DNA from: Microvirga vignae
Lineage (GTDB): Bacteria; Pseudomonadota; Alphaproteobacteria; Rhizobiales; Beijerinckiaceae
NCBI RefSeq assembly: GCF_001017175.1
Contig: NZ_LCYG01000029.1
Span: forward strand, 1-52,759
Reading direction: 5' to 3'
DNA: 52,759 nt
Under the pieces are notes generated by a model that searched no databases, was not told the DNA's origin, and saw only the letters and a program-made list of their open reading frames with translations. Below, one piece after another: positions 13,859 to 23,597 of the stretch. The number at the start of each line of letters is the position of its first letter. Position 1 is the stretch's first letter. The translations under genes and the position numbers were made by a program.

Positions 13859-15031
13859 ATGTCTTCCAACGGTCAGCGGCTCACGCCGCTTGAAATGCTG
13901 GCGAAGCTGGTTGCGTTCGATACGGAGAGCGCGAAGTCCAATCTGGCTCTGATCGAATTCGTAGAAAGCTATCTGCAGAGCTGGAATGTGCCCTACGTGC
14001 GCGTGCCGAACGAGACCGGTGACAAGGCCGCGCTCTACGCCACGATCGGCCCCCAGGACAAGGGCGGCATTGCGCTGTCCGGCCATACCGACGTTGTGCC
14101 CGTGGCGGGCCAGCCCTGGACGTCCGATCCTTTCACCCTGCGCGTCGAGAACGGTCGTGCCTATGGGCGCGGCGCGGTGGATATGAAAGCCTTCGACGCG
14201 CTGGCGCTCGCGCTGATCCCGGAATTTCAAGCCGCCAATCTCAAGACGCCGATCCACATCATGCTCTCATACGATGAGGAGACCACCTGCCTCGGCGTCG
14301 TCGACACCATTCGCCATCTCGGCCACGACCTGCCGCTGCCGAAAGCGGTGATTGTCGGCGAGCCGACGATGCTGGAAGTGGTGGATGCGCACAAGAGCGT
14401 CTTGACCTTCACAACGACTGTGCATGGAGCGGAAGCGCACTCATCCAAGCCCTATCTCGGCGCAAGCGCCGTGATGACGGCGGCGGAGATGATTGGTGAG
14501 CTCAATCGCATCGCCGACGAGATGATGGAGCGCGGTGACACGAGCGGGCGCTTCGATCCGCCCTACACCACCGTGCATGTGGGCGTGATCTCCGGTGGCA
14601 CCGCGCGGAACATCATCTCGAAGTCCTGCACCTTCCATTGGGAATTCCGCGGCCTGCCTAGTCAGGATCCGAACGAAATTCCGGGCAGGCTCGAAAAATT
14701 CGCGCAGGAAGTTGCGCTCAAGCGTCTCAACCGCTTCGGCGATTTCGGGCGCATCGAGACGAAGCTCCACGCGCATGTGCCCGGCCTTGCGCCGGAGCCC
14801 GGATCATTCGCTGAAACATTGGCGCTCCGTCTGGCAGGCAAGAACCGCACGCAAACGGTGCCGTTCGGAACGGAGGCCGGTCATTATCAAGCGGCCGGCA
14901 TTCCGACCGTCGTCTGCGGCCCCGGCTCCATTGACCAGGCGCATCAGGCCGACGAGTACATCACCCTCGAGCAGCTGGAGGCGGGCGCGGCCTTCATGCG
15001 CCGTTTGGCGGCGACCTGCGCCGAGTCATGA
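13859..15031 (+). CDS. argE: Acetylornithine deacetylase
   Basis: A 390-residue M20-family metallohydrolase that removes the acetyl group from N-acetylornithine. Metal and catalytic motifs are in order: SGHTDVVP (His ligand and Asp), GRGAVDMKAFDA (bridging Asp), YDEETTCLG (catalytic Glu pair), VGEPT (Glu/Asp ligand) and the C-terminal His in DQAHQADEYI. GAGG overlapping the apaG stop serves as ribosome binding site for ATG 13859. It complements argD and argF across the intergenic hairpin region, although those genes run the other way. Confidence 0.93.
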   Translation: MSSNGQRLTPLEMLAKLVAFDTESAKSNLALIEFVESYLQSWNVPYVRVPNETGDKAALYATIGPQDKGGIALSGHTDVVPVAGQPWTSDPFTLRVENGRAYGRGAVDMKAFDALALALIPEFQAANLKTPIHIMLSYDEETTCLGVVDTIRHLGHDLPLPKAVIVGEPTMLEVVDAHKSVLTFTTTVHGAEAHSSKPYLGASAVMTAAEMIGELNRIADEMMERGDTSGRFDPPYTTVHVGVISGGTARNIISKSCTFHWEFRGLPSQDPNEIPGRLEKFAQEVALKRLNRFGDFGRIETKLHAHVPGLAPEPGSFAETLALRLAGKNRTQTVPFGTEAGHYQAAGIPTVVCGPGSIDQAHQADEYITLEQLEAGAAFMRRLAATCAES

Positions 15032-15091
15032 CAGCCTGTATCCACGCCATGGCCGCACTTGGTTTACGGCCGCCCACACCTTCGGAACACC

Positions 15092-15130
15092 AGGTCGCAA
15101 AGACCTAGATGCCCGGGACGAGCCCGGGCA
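15092..15130. repeat. Tandem hairpins between argE and hslO (REP-like)
   Basis: AGGTC/GACCT (15092-15096, 15102-15106) is followed by TGCCCGGG/CCCGGGCA (15110-15117, 15123-15130). Such GC-rich palindromes recur between genes in many Hyphomicrobiales. It lies between convergent genes and may end transcription from both sides. Confidence 0.6.
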
Positions 15131-15162
15131 GGACGATGAGGACACGTTAGCGAGAACAGATT

Positions 15163-16152
15163 TTACGCATCCGTCTTCGCGATCTCGGCCTCCACTTCGG
15201 CAGGATCGAGATCGTAGAAGCGCGAGCAGAACTCGCAGGTGATGCCGATGCGCCCGTTGTCGCCCACCATGTCACGCCGATCCTCGGGCGAGAAGCGGCG
15301 CATCATGCCCATGATGCGCTCGTGCGAGCAGGTGCATTCCTCGTGCACGTGCTGGCCTTCGAACACGCGCACGCCACGCTCGTGGAAGAGACGGTAGAGC
15401 AGCCGCTCGCTCGACACCGCGGGATCGATGAGCTCGTGATCTTCCACCGTCGCCAGAAGCGACTTGGCTTCGACCCAGGCATCGTCCTCGGAAGGCCCAG
15501 CGAGATCGTTGGAAGGATGGCCCTCCGGAATGTCGCCGGGATGAAGGTCGGCCTGGCGCAGCCGCTCGGATGAGGACGGCAGGAACTGGATCATCAAGCC
15601 GCCCGCGCGATAGGTATGACGACCGCTTTCGAACTGCTCGGCAACGGCGAGACGCACCTGCGTCGGGATCTGCTCCGACTGGCGGAAATACTGGTGCGCA
15701 GCCTCCTCGAAGCCCTGACCTTCAAGCGCAACCACGCCCTGATAGCGGCTGCGTTCCGTGCCCTGGTCGATGGTCATCGCGAGATAACCATGACCGAGCA
15801 ACTCGCCTGTGCTGGGCGTCGAGGAGCCGAGCGCTTCCAGTTTCTCCTTGTCGAAGCGAGCCGTAGCGCGCAACTTATCCGGCGCATTGAAGTCCACCAC
15901 CACCATGTCGATGATGCCATCGGTCTTGGTCTGAAGCTGGAAGCGTCCTTCGAGCTTCAGCGACGCGCCGAGCATGACGGTGAGTGCAGCCGCCTCACCG
16001 ATGACTCGCGCGACCATGTCGGGATAGCCGTGACGGGTCAGGATGGTGTCGATGGAGGGACCGAGGCGCACCACGCGCCCGCGCACGTCGAGCGGCTCCA
16101 CCGCGAACGGTAGAACGACGTCATCATGTCCCTCGAACGAAGTTGAACTCAT
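15163..16152 (-). CDS. hslO: Hsp33 redox-regulated chaperone
   Basis: A 329-residue holdase chaperone that is activated by oxidation. The C-terminal zinc switch has the expected four Cys: [10 protein letters not shown] (C-x-C) and [11 protein letters not shown] (C-x2-C). The N-terminal domain has [28 protein letters not shown] and the substrate-binding region, all typical. ATG 16152 overlaps the argF stop (ATGA), with GGAGC upstream, so it is the last gene of the argD-argF-hslO operon. The argF-hslO pairing is common in this bacterial group. It is cytoplasmic. Confidence 0.94.
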   Translation of the reverse strand: MSSTSFEGHDDVVLPFAVEPLDVRGRVVRLGPSIDTILTRHGYPDMVARVIGEAAALTVMLGASLKLEGRFQLQTKTDGIIDMVVVDFNAPDKLRATARFDKEKLEALGSSTPSTGELLGHGYLAMTIDQGTERSRYQGVVALEGQGFEEAAHQYFRQSEQIPTQVRLAVAEQFESGRHTYRAGGLMIQFLPSSSERLRQADLHPGDIPEGHPSNDLAGPSEDDAWVEAKSLLATVEDHELIDPAVSSERLLYRLFHERGVRVFEGQHVHEECTCSHERIMGMMRRFSPEDRRDMVGDNGRIGITCEFCSRFYDLDPAEVEAEIAKTDA

Positions 16153-17075
16153 GCGCTTGCTGCTCCAAGGCACCACGCCAGGATGCCCTTTTGTGCATGA
16201 AGCCGGTTCTCGGCCTCATCGAAGACTACGGATTGCGGACCATCCATGACGTCATCTGTCACCTCCTCCCCGCGATGCGCCGGCAGGCAGTGCATGAAGA
16301 CGGCATTCTTGGCGGCCACGCTCATCAGCCTGCTGTTGACCTGATAAGGCTTGAGCAGGTTGTGGCGGCGGAACTCGTCATCATCGCCCATCGAGACCCA
16401 GCAATCGGTGACGACGGCGTCAGCCCCCTCCGCTGCCTCGAAGGCGTCGGTCGTCACGCTGATCTTTGCTCCTTCCTGCTTTGCCCAGGACAAAAGCTCC
16501 GGGCGCGGAGCAAGTTCCGGCGGAGATGCGATCTTCAGCGTGAAATCAAGGCGCCCCGCCGCGTGAACCCAGGAGGCGAGCACGTTGTTGGCATCGCCCA
16601 CCCAGGCGATCGTACGCCCCTCGATGGAGCCGTTATGCTCCTCGAAGGTCATGACGTCGGCCATGATCTGGCACGGATGCGTCATCTTGGTCAGGCCGTT
16701 GATCACGGGGATCGAGGCGTACTGCGCAAGCTCCGTCACCATGGCATGATCGAGCGTGCGGATCATGATGGCATCCACATAGCGCGAGAGAACACGCGCT
16801 GTGTCGGCGATGCTCTCGCCACGGCCAAGCTGCATCTCCTTACCCGTGAGCATCAGCGTCTCGCCGCCGAGTTCGCGCATACCGATATCGAAGGAGACGC
16901 GGGTGCGGGTGGAGGGCTTGTCGAACACCATGGCAAGCGTCTTGCCCTCGAGCGGGCGCTCCTTCGAGCGCTCCCCACGGCGACGCTTGGCCTTGATCTC
17001 GGATCCCACCTTCAGGATATGACGGATCTCAGACCCGGAAAAATCGCTGAGATCGAGAAAGTGACGGGTCTTCAT
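16149..17075 (-). CDS. argF: Ornithine carbamoyltransferase
   Basis: A 308-residue enzyme that makes citrulline from ornithine and carbamoyl phosphate. The carbamoyl-phosphate loop is [13 protein letters not shown], and the HPCQIMAD and [12 protein letters not shown] motifs (with the catalytic Cys) are present. ATG 17075 follows GGAGC and overlaps the argD stop (ATGA), so the two are coupled. The frame continues antisense far upstream to 17522, but that is argD territory. The order argD-argF-hslO places two arginine steps in one operon. Confidence 0.95.
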   Translation of the reverse strand: MKTRHFLDLSDFSGSEIRHILKVGSEIKAKRRRGERSKERPLEGKTLAMVFDKPSTRTRVSFDIGMRELGGETLMLTGKEMQLGRGESIADTARVLSRYVDAIMIRTLDHAMVTELAQYASIPVINGLTKMTHPCQIMADVMTFEEHNGSIEGRTIAWVGDANNVLASWVHAAGRLDFTLKIASPPELAPRPELLSWAKQEGAKISVTTDAFEAAEGADAVVTDCWVSMGDDDEFRRHNLLKPYQVNSRLMSVAAKNAVFMHCLPAHRGEEVTDDVMDGPQSVVFDEAENRLHAQKGILAWCLGAASA

Positions 17076-18280
17076 TGAGCTGCTCCAGGCTGAGCGGTTT
17101 TCTTCAGCTCGGCTTCCATGGCCGCGCAGGCGGCATCCAGACGATTGAAGGCTTCCGTGATGTCTGCATCCGAGATGATGAGCGGCGGCAGAAGCCGGAC
17201 CACGTTGTCGCCGGCAGCGACCAGAATGAGCTTCTGAGCGCGGGCGGCGGCGATGAAATCGGTGTTGGGCACAATCGTGCGAATCCCCATGATGAGACCT
17301 TGCCCGCGAACCTCGGCGATGATGCCAGGATGACGGTCCTTCAGTTCGGCGAGGCGCTGCTTCAGCAGCAGCCCCTTGCGCTCGACCTCCTGCAGGAAGC
17401 CGGGCTCCAGGACAACATCGAGCACAGCGCTTCCAACCGCCATGGCGAGGGGGTTGCCGCCGAAGGTGGTGCCATGCGTTCCGACCGTCATGCCCTTCGC
17501 AGCCTCGGCCGTCGCAAGGCAAGCGCCCATCGGGAATCCGCCACCGATGCCCTTGGCCACCGACATGATATCCGGCTTCACGCCCGTCAATTCATAGGCA
17601 AACAGCTTGCCGGTGCGCCCAACACCCGTCTGAACCTCATCGAAGATCAGAAGGAGGCCGTGTTGATCGCAAAGCGCGCGCAACTCCTTCATGAAGGCGG
17701 CATCGACCGGTCGTACGCCGCTCTCGCCCTGGATCGGCTCGATCATCAGGGCTGCCGTCTGCGGGCCAATGGCGGCCTTCAGGGCGCCGAGATCATTGAA
17801 GGGCACCTGATCGAAGCCTTCGACCTTGGGACCGAAGCCTTCCAGATATTTGGCCTGGCCGCCCGCCGCGATGGTCGCAAGGGTGCGCCCATGGAAAGCG
17901 CCCTCGAAGGTGATGATATGGAAGCGCTCGGGATGACCGTTCACATAATGATAGCGGCGCGCCATCTTGACCGCCGCCTCGTTCGCCTCAGCACCTGAAT
18001 TGGTGAAGAACACCACATCCGCGAAAGTGTTCTCCACGAGCCGCCGGGCCAACCGCTCTCCTTCGGGGATCTGATAGAGGTTCGAGGTGTGCCAGATCTT
18101 GGACGCCTGCTCCGTCAGCGCCTTGACCAAGCGCGGGTGGGCGTGACCGAGGGCATTCACGGCAATGCCAGCCCCGAAATCGAGGTATCGCTGCCCGTCT
18201 CGGCCGTAGAGCCAGGGCCCCTCCCCCTTCTCGAAGGAAAGCTCGGCACGCGCAAAAACAGGCAGCAATGGCGATGTCAC
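17072..18280 (-). CDS. argD: Acetylornithine aminotransferase
   Basis: A 402-residue class-III PLP aminotransferase. The PLP pocket and lysine are visible: [43 protein letters not shown] and [15 protein letters not shown], with the Schiff-base Lys before GIGGGFP. A GTG start at 18280 with GGAG seven bases before it gives the family length; a longer frame to 18373 runs through the leader hairpin and is rejected. It acts in the arginine pathway (and probably N-succinyl-diaminopimelate) and heads the argD-argF-hslO operon. A promoter and terminator-like hairpin lie upstream. Confidence 0.94.
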   Translation of the reverse strand: MTSPLLPVFARAELSFEKGEGPWLYGRDGQRYLDFGAGIAVNALGHAHPRLVKALTEQASKIWHTSNLYQIPEGERLARRLVENTFADVVFFTNSGAEANEAAVKMARRYHYVNGHPERFHIITFEGAFHGRTLATIAAGGQAKYLEGFGPKVEGFDQVPFNDLGALKAAIGPQTAALMIEPIQGESGVRPVDAAFMKELRALCDQHGLLLIFDEVQTGVGRTGKLFAYELTGVKPDIMSVAKGIGGGFPMGACLATAEAAKGMTVGTHGTTFGGNPLAMAVGSAVLDVVLEPGFLQEVERKGLLLKQRLAELKDRHPGIIAEVRGQGLIMGIRTIVPNTDFIAAARAQKLILVAAGDNVVRLLPPLIISDADITEAFNRLDAACAAMEAELKKTAQPGAAQ

Positions 18281-18340
18281 GGGTTGTCTCCGCCTCTCAT
18301 GGTGACCCAAGGTCGCACCTGGAGGCCGGCCTTGAGCCTT

Positions 18341-18371
18341 AAAAAAGAAAGCGCCGCCCAAGCGGGGCGGC
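18341..18371 (-). terminator. Terminator-like hairpin in the argD leader
   Basis: On the minus strand, GCCGCCC (18365-18371) and GGGCGGC (18353-18359) enclose a five-base loop and are followed by a T-rich tract (18341-18350, six T in a row). It starts only a few bases after the predicted transcription start, so most transcripts may stop at about 30-35 nt unless read through. Confidence 0.75.
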
Positions 18372-18380
18372 ACGGTAGAG

Positions 18381-18408
18381 ATTCTAACGAGGTGCGAGTC
18401 CCTGTCAA
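18381..18408 (-). promoter_or_regulatory. Sigma-70-type promoter for argD
   Basis: TTGACA (minus strand, 18403-18408), a 16-base spacer and TAGAAT (18381-18386) match the vegetative consensus closely. The predicted start is near 18374, directly before the terminator-like hairpin. Confidence 0.7.
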
Positions 18409-18670
18409 TTCAAGAGAAATGAAGTGACTCATCACGGGCAAATTTTCCGCAAGGTGACTTCCCTGGGGAAAACGACAGGGGGTGGCCGGGGACTCTTGCG
18501 CCCGAGTCCACCCATCCTGTAACTTCAGGGCAGTCGAGTACGGCATTCGTGCGGCGGCTCTCACCCTCAGGAGCGACCCCTCTCAGCGCGGTCGGACATC
18601 AAGTTTCTGTCCGCGAGGTATGGGGGATTCTGGGTTTAAAGAAGCGGCCACGATGGAGGCAGGTTTAAAA

Positions 18671-19204
18671 ATGACAGATGCGGGCGCAACTTGGACGGAT
18701 GAGCGGGTCGAGCTTCTCAAGAGGCTCTGGACCGATGGCTTGAGCGCAAGCCAGATCGCTGCCGAGCTTGGCAATGTGACCCGCAACGCGGTGATCGGCA
18801 AGGTTCACCGCCTCGGCCTCTCCGGCCGTGCCAAGGACGCGAAGCCCACCACTGCTGCCCCGCGCGCCCGCAAGGTGACCCGCGCACCCAGCGCCCCGAC
18901 CCCGATTGCGCCTCAGGCCCACAGCAATGTGGTTCTCGCCCCCATTCCGCTTCAGCCGGCGCGAGAGGAGCGAGAGGTGATGGTCGAGGAGGAGGATGTG
19001 GCGATCCCCATGTCCGAGCGCGTGACCATTATGGACCTGCGCGAGTCCATGTGCCGCTGGCCCATGGGCGATCCTACGAAGCCGGAGTTCCGCTTCTGCG
19101 GCGCCCGCTCCATCACGGGCCTGCCCTATTGCACGCACCACGCCCGCATCGCCTACCAGCCGGTGACCGACCGCAAGCGTGAGCGCAAGCTGGCCCGCGC
19201 CTAG
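18671..19204 (+). CDS. gcrA: GcrA cell-cycle regulator
   Basis: A 177-residue GcrA homologue. The N-terminal domain reads MTDAGATWTDERVELLKRLWTDGLSASQIAAELGNVTRNAVIGKVHRLGLSGR, the canonical DNA-binding HTH that recognises GANTC methylated by CcrM. The middle is Pro/Ala-rich, and the C-terminal RNA-polymerase-contacting domain has MDLRESMCRWPMGDPTKPEFRFCG and YCTHHARIAYQ, with the conserved Cys/His set. ATG 18671 fits the family length; upstream in-frame starts lack support. One GATTC (GANTC) occurs at 18626, in the leader. It acts in the cytoplasm as a sigma-70-associated activator of cell-cycle genes. Confidence 0.94.
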   Translation: MTDAGATWTDERVELLKRLWTDGLSASQIAAELGNVTRNAVIGKVHRLGLSGRAKDAKPTTAAPRARKVTRAPSAPTPIAPQAHSNVVLAPIPLQPAREEREVMVEEEDVAIPMSERVTIMDLRESMCRWPMGDPTKPEFRFCGARSITGLPYCTHHARIAYQPVTDRKRERKLARA

Positions 19205-19213
19205 AGCCTCGGA

Positions 19214-19238
19214 CCCAAAAGTGGAAGGCACTTTTGGG
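19214..19238. repeat. 10-bp stem hairpin CCCAAAAGTG / CACTTTTGGG
   Basis: Perfect arms at 19214-19223 and 19229-19238 around GAAGG, 10 bases after the gcrA stop. It may protect or end the gcrA transcript, although a T-run is lacking. Confidence 0.55.
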
Positions 19239-19264
19239 ACCCACCCGACGCTCATTTTCTAGAG

Positions 19265-19315
19265 CAGCGCATCGTTGAAAGCGGAAAACCGGGTCCACTT
19301 TTCCGTGCGACGTGC
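19265..19315. repeat. Imperfect ~50-bp palindrome, intergenic repeat type
   Basis: CGGAAAA (19280-19286) and TTTTCCG (19297-19303) arms, flanked by further imperfect pairing of GCATCG-type and CGTGCT-type ends. From memory, similar CGGAAAA-N-TTTTCCG palindromes are dispersed in Hyphomicrobiales genomes. There is only one copy in this window. Confidence 0.45.
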
Positions 19316-19340
19316 TAAACGCGATAGGGAGTTTCAAACA

Positions 19341-19375
19341 AAAAGGCCGCACTGAGATCATCAGCGCGGCCTTTT
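19341..19375. terminator. Bidirectional terminator between gcrA and phoB
   Basis: AAAAGGCCGC (19341-19350) and GCGGCCTTTT (19366-19375) form a perfect 10-bp stem, with CTGA/TCAG able to pair inside the loop. It has A and T tails on both sides and lies between two convergent genes. Confidence 0.85.
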
Positions 19376-19394
19376 GATTTTTTGATAACCGATC

Positions 19395-20117
19395 TCAACT
19401 CTCTGCGTTCGCAGCCTGCTCGGCCCGGGCGAATGTTTCGTCAAAGGAATAGCCGGCCCCGCGCACCGTGCGGATGGGATCGGGCATCTTGGGTAGGTTG
19501 ATCGCCTTGCGCAGGCGGCCCACATGCACGTCCACCGTGCGTTCGTCGATATAGACGTCGTGTCCCCAAACCGCATTGAGCAGATGCTCGCGAGAGAAGA
19601 CGCGACCCGGGCTCTGCATGAGAAACTCCAGCAGGCGGAACTCCGTGGGACCCAAGTGCAGGTCCTTGCCGGAGCGGCGCACGCGATGGGTCTCGCGGTC
19701 GAGCTCCATGTCGCCGGCCCGCAGCAATGTCGCAATATGGGCAGGCTTCGTGCGGCGCAGCAGCGCGCGCACGCGGGCCAGCAGTTCCGGCACCGAGAAA
19801 GGCTTGACGATGTAATCGTCCGCGCCGGTGGCCAAGCCGCGGATGCGGTCGCCCTCTTCGCCACGGGCTGTGAGCATAATGATCGGCAAACGCTCCGTTT
19901 CCGGACGCACACGGATGCGGCGGCAGAGTTCGATGCCGGAGAGGCCTGGCAGCATCCAGTCGAGCAGCACGATATCGGGCACCTGCTCGCGCAGGCGGAT
20001 CTCAGCCTCGTCCCCGCGCGAGACGCTGTCCACCTCGTAGCCCTCGGCTTCGAGGTTGTAGCGCAGGAGCAGCGTCAGCGGCTCCTCGTCCTCCACGATC
20101 AGAACGCGAGGCCCCAT
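19395..20117 (-). CDS. phoB: Phosphate response regulator
   Basis: A 240-residue OmpR-family regulator. The receiver domain has the acidic pair (VEDEE), phosphoacceptor Asp53 (LLDWMLPG), Thr (MLTARG) and Lys (IVKPF). The C-terminal winged helix carries EFRLLEFLMQSPGRVFSREHLLNAVW and RTVDVHVGRLRKAI, ending TVRGAGYSFDE. Phosphorylated by PhoR, it binds Pho boxes to activate high-affinity phosphate uptake. Its start overlaps closely with phoU upstream (2-base gap) and GGAGC precedes ATG. It is the last gene of the pst-pho operon and a bidirectional terminator follows. Confidence 0.95.
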   Translation of the reverse strand: MGPRVLIVEDEEPLTLLLRYNLEAEGYEVDSVSRGDEAEIRLREQVPDIVLLDWMLPGLSGIELCRRIRVRPETERLPIIMLTARGEEGDRIRGLATGADDYIVKPFSVPELLARVRALLRRTKPAHIATLLRAGDMELDRETHRVRRSGKDLHLGPTEFRLLEFLMQSPGRVFSREHLLNAVWGHDVYIDERTVDVHVGRLRKAINLPKMPDPIRTVRGAGYSFDETFARAEQAANAES

Positions 20118-20119
20118 GC

Positions 20120-20833
20120 TCAGGCTCCTGCCTCGGCGCTGGTGTCGATGGACCGGTCATTCTTAGGCCGATCAATCGCGAGAGTCTCGCCCGTCACCAG
20201 ATAGTGCACCGTCTCGGCAATGTTGGTGGTGTGATCGCCGATGCGCTCGATGTTCTTGGCGCAGAACAGAAGATGCGTGCAGAATGAAATGTTGCGCGGG
20301 TCTTCCATCATGTAGGTCAAAAGCTCGCGGAAGAGCGAGGTGTAAAGCGCGTCGATGGCGCCATCGCGCTTCCACACGTCGAGAGCGCGAGCTGTGTCCT
20401 TCTGGGCATAGGCATCGAGCACGTCCTTGAGCTGACCCAGCACCAGGTCGCTCATGTGCTGAAGCCCCACCACGATCTTCTGCGGCTGGAAGTCGGAGCC
20501 GATGGCGAGCGCACGCTTGGCGATGTTCTTGGCGAGATCACCGATGCGCTCGACGTCGCCGGAGACGCGGATGGCCGAGATGGTTTCGCGCAGGTCCACC
20601 GCCAGCGGCTGGCGACGGGCGATCGTGAGGATGGCGTTCTCCTCCACCTCGCGCTGAAGCACGTCCAGGCGCTTGTCCGAAGCAATGACGGTTTGCGCCA
20701 GGGCCGTGTCGTGGCGGACGAGCGCTTGGATCGCATCGACCAGCATCTTCTCGGCGATGCCGCCCATCTCGGAAATCCGTCGCCGGAGGGCCTGCAGGTC
20801 GTTGTCGTAGGAGCTGACGATATGCTCCGCCAT
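20120..20833 (-). CDS. phoU: Phosphate-specific transport accessory protein PhoU
   Basis: A 237-residue all-helical PhoU with both symmetric metal-binding repeats: GDVERIGDLAKNIAKRA and KNIERIGDHTTNIAETVHYLV. PhoU links the PstSCAB transporter to the PhoR kinase and keeps the Pho response off when phosphate is plentiful. It sits between pstB and phoB as in other Alphaproteobacteria and has a short gap (25 bases) to the pstB stop. Confidence 0.95.
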   Translation of the reverse strand: MAEHIVSSYDNDLQALRRRISEMGGIAEKMLVDAIQALVRHDTALAQTVIASDKRLDVLQREVEENAILTIARRQPLAVDLRETISAIRVSGDVERIGDLAKNIAKRALAIGSDFQPQKIVVGLQHMSDLVLGQLKDVLDAYAQKDTARALDVWKRDGAIDALYTSLFRELLTYMMEDPRNISFCTHLLFCAKNIERIGDHTTNIAETVHYLVTGETLAIDRPKNDRSIDTSAEAGA

Positions 20834-20858
20834 GGGAAGCCTCCTTGTAGTGCTTCAG

Positions 20859-21680
20859 TCAGCCGAAGCGGCCCGTGATGTAATCTTGTGTTTGTTTCTT
20901 GGACGGGTTCATGAACATCTTGGTCGTCGGCCCGAATTCGATGAGTTCGCCCAGATACATGAAGGCGGTGAACTGCGAGATGCGCGCCGCCTGCTGCATG
21001 TTGTGGGTGACGATGACGATGGTGAACTCGGAGCGGAGCTGCTCGATCAGCTCCTCGATCTTGCCGGTGGAGATCGGATCGAGGGCAGAGGTCGGCTCGT
21101 CGAGCAGGATCACCTCAGGACGCTGCGCGATGGTGCGCGCGATGCAAAGGCGCTGCTGCTGACCGCCGGACAGACCCATGCCGGACTGGCGCAGCTTGTC
21201 CTTCACCTCGTCCCACAAGGCCGCCTTGCGCAGAGCTTCCTCAACGCGACCGTCGAGCTCGCTCCTGGACAGCTTCTCATAGAGACGAATGCCGAAGGCG
21301 ATGTTGTCGTAGATCGACATCGGGAACGGCGTCGGCTTCTGGAACACCATGCCGACGCGAGCGCGCAGCTCGTTCACGTCGATGGACGGCAAGAGAACAT
21401 TCTGTCCGTCGAGCAGGATCTGCCCCTCTGCACGCTGCTCCGGATAAAGGCTGTAGATGCGGTTGAACGTGCGCAGCAGCGTCGACTTTCCACAGCCGGA
21501 AGGGCCGATGAGGGCCGTCACCTGCCGGTCATAGAAATCGAGGGAGATGTCCTTCAGGCTGCGGAAATCGCCGTAGTAAAAGTTGAGTTTCTTGACGGCG
21601 ATGCGGGCCGGTGCGTTGGTATCGGCAGCGGCCGCATTCCCGATGGCGCTGCTCGTATTGACGGCAATCGTGCTGCTCAT
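20859..21680 (-). CDS. pstB: Phosphate ABC transporter ATP-binding protein
   Basis: A 273-residue ABC ATPase with Walker [10 protein letters not shown], signature LSGGQQQR, Walker [14 protein letters not shown] and switch His in [13 protein letters not shown]. The [19 protein letters not shown]-terminus is diagnostic for PstB. Start ATG 21680 overlaps the pstA stop by four bases (ATGA). It has an N-terminal extension rich in Ala/Ser that is not part of the core domain. It powers phosphate import through PstA and PstC. Confidence 0.96.
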   Translation of the reverse strand: MSSTIAVNTSSAIGNAAAADTNAPARIAVKKLNFYYGDFRSLKDISLDFYDRQVTALIGPSGCGKSTLLRTFNRIYSLYPEQRAEGQILLDGQNVLLPSIDVNELRARVGMVFQKPTPFPMSIYDNIAFGIRLYEKLSRSELDGRVEEALRKAALWDEVKDKLRQSGMGLSGGQQQRLCIARTIAQRPEVILLDEPTSALDPISTGKIEELIEQLRSEFTIVIVTHNMQQAARISQFTAFMYLGELIEFGPTTKMFMNPSKKQTQDYITGRFG

Positions 21681-22576
21681 CGGACTTTATCCTTCTTCAA
21701 GAGCAGGCGCGCCACGATGGACAGCGCCAGGATGGACAGGGTGATGATGAGTGCGCCGGCCCAGGCGAGCTGCCGCCAGTTTTCATAAGGTGCCAGCGCG
21801 AACTGGTAGATCGTGACGGGCAGATTCGAGACGCCGCCCATCAGGCTCGGACTGAACCAGAAATTATTGTTCAGTGCAGTGAAGAGCAGCGGCGCGGTCT
21901 CGCCGGCGATGCGGGCCGTGGCAAGGATCACGCCCGTGACCATGCCGGCGCGAGCGGCCTTCCAGCTGATTTTCACAATCACCGTGGACATGGGCGCGCC
22001 GAGGGCCGCTCCTGCCTCACGCAGGGAGCCCGGCACGAGGCGCAGCATGTCCTCGGTCGAACGGACGATCACGGGCACGGCGATGATCGCTAGTGCCACA
22101 CCGCCCGCCCAGCCGGAATAGCCGCCCATCGGCTGCACCATCAGAATATAGACGAAGAGACCGATGAGAATGCTGGGCGCTGCCAGCAGAATGTCGTTGA
22201 CGAAACGAATGACGGTCGCGAGCTTCGAGTTCTTGCCGTATTCGGCGAGGTACGTCCCCGCGAGCACGCCTATCGGCGTGGCTATCATGACGCCAAGAAT
22301 GGTGAGGATCAGACTGCCGACGATGGCATTGGCGATGCCGCCTCCTTCGGTGCCTGGACCCGGTGTCGTTTCGGTGAAAACAGCGGGCGAGAGGCCACCG
22401 ATGCCTTCAACAAGGAGCATCAGCAAAATCCATCCGAGCACGAAGGCTCCGAGACCCGTAAACAGCGTGCAGATGATCTTCAGGGCACGGTCAGCGACAT
22501 GGCGGCTGCGACGCACACGGCCCCAGGGCGCATGAGCCGTCGTGGCGGGGTGATCATAAACAGCGGTATCCATCAT
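21677..22576 (-). CDS. pstA: Phosphate ABC transporter permease PstA
   Basis: A 299-residue inner-membrane permease with about six membrane segments. The cytoplasmic loop that contacts PstB carries the EAA-type motif ([23 protein letters not shown]). It begins near an N-terminal basic stretch ([15 protein letters not shown]). It forms the permease heterodimer with PstC encoded upstream (8-base gap) and overlaps pstB. Confidence 0.94.
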   Translation of the reverse strand: MMDTAVYDHPATTAHAPWGRVRRSRHVADRALKIICTLFTGLGAFVLGWILLMLLVEGIGGLSPAVFTETTPGPGTEGGGIANAIVGSLILTILGVMIATPIGVLAGTYLAEYGKNSKLATVIRFVNDILLAAPSILIGLFVYILMVQPMGGYSGWAGGVALAIIAVPVIVRSTEDMLRLVPGSLREAGAALGAPMSTVIVKISWKAARAGMVTGVILATARIAGETAPLLFTALNNNFWFSPSLMGGVSNLPVTIYQFALAPYENWRQLAWAGALIITLSILALSIVARLLLKKDKVR

Positions 22577-22584
22577 CCACCTCT

Positions 22585-23556
22585 TCAGTGCGTCTTCACG
22601 CGGGCGATCAGGAGACGCGCGAGGGCCAGAACAATGAAGGTCACGACGAAGAGAATGCAGCCGAGCGCAAGCAGGGCATTCATCTGCAAACCGGCCGCCT
22701 CATTGAACTCGTTGGCGATGCGGGACGCGATCGTGGAACTCGGGTCGAAGAGCGAAAGCGACAGACGGTTTGCGTTGCCGATCACGAAGGTGACCGCCAT
22801 CGTCTCACCAAGCGCACGGCCGAGCCCCAGCATAATGGCGCCGATGATGCTGACGCCCGCTTGCGGCAGAAGGACAAAGCGCACCACTTCCCAGGTGGTG
22901 CAGCCGATGCCGTAGGCGCTTTCGCGCAGCACGGTCGGGATCTGGTCGAGAATGTCGCGTGTGATCGAGGCAATGAACGGAATGATCATGATCGATAGGA
23001 TGATCCCCGCCGTCATCATGCCAACACCGGACGGCACGCGAGCGTAGAGCACGGTTCCGAGGATCGGCATGCCCTCGACGATGGAGGTCAGCGGAACCTG
23101 GACGTATTTGGCAAAAAGCGGGGCGAAGACGAAGAGACCCCACATGCCGTAAATGATGCTGGGCACCGCGGCCAGAAGCTCGATCACCGTTGAAACGGGA
23201 CGGCGCAGCCAGGGCGGGCAAAGCTGGGTGAGGAAGATCGCGATGCCAATGGAAATCGGAACGCCGATCACAAGCGCGATGAGAGCCGATGTGAGCGTGC
23301 CGGAGATGGCGACCCATGCGCCATACTGATCCTGCCCCACATTCCACACGCTGGAAGTAACGAAGCCGAAGCCGAATTCCTGGAAAGCGGGCCATCCACC
23401 ATAAATCATGGTGCCGATGATACCGGCGAGGACGGCGAGGACGACCAGGGCGGAGCCGTAAGCAGCCCAGCGAAAGCCCTGATCGAAAGCAGGAGAGGAG
23501 CGGCGGCGGAGGGTCTGCATGTTCGATACGGTCATCTTATCAGACACAACAACCAT
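22585..23556 (-). CDS. pstC: Phosphate ABC transporter permease PstC
   Basis: A 323-residue permease with several membrane helices and an EAA-type loop ([21 protein letters not shown]). ATG 23556 has GAGG just upstream; a GTG at 23565 and an ATG at 23535 are alternatives. PstC pairs with PstA. The gap to pstS upstream is only 41 bases, so it is in the same operon, behind the Pho box. Confidence 0.93.
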   Translation of the reverse strand: MVVVSDKMTVSNMQTLRRRSSPAFDQGFRWAAYGSALVVLAVLAGIIGTMIYGGWPAFQEFGFGFVTSSVWNVGQDQYGAWVAISGTLTSALIALVIGVPISIGIAIFLTQLCPPWLRRPVSTVIELLAAVPSIIYGMWGLFVFAPLFAKYVQVPLTSIVEGMPILGTVLYARVPSGVGMMTAGIILSIMIIPFIASITRDILDQIPTVLRESAYGIGCTTWEVVRFVLLPQAGVSIIGAIMLGLGRALGETMAVTFVIGNANRLSLSLFDPSSTIASRIANEFNEAAGLQMNALLALGCILFVVTFIVLALARLLIARVKTH

Positions 23557-23597
23557 CCGCCTCACTCCTCACGACAAGCTACGTAGAGCTGTCTTTC

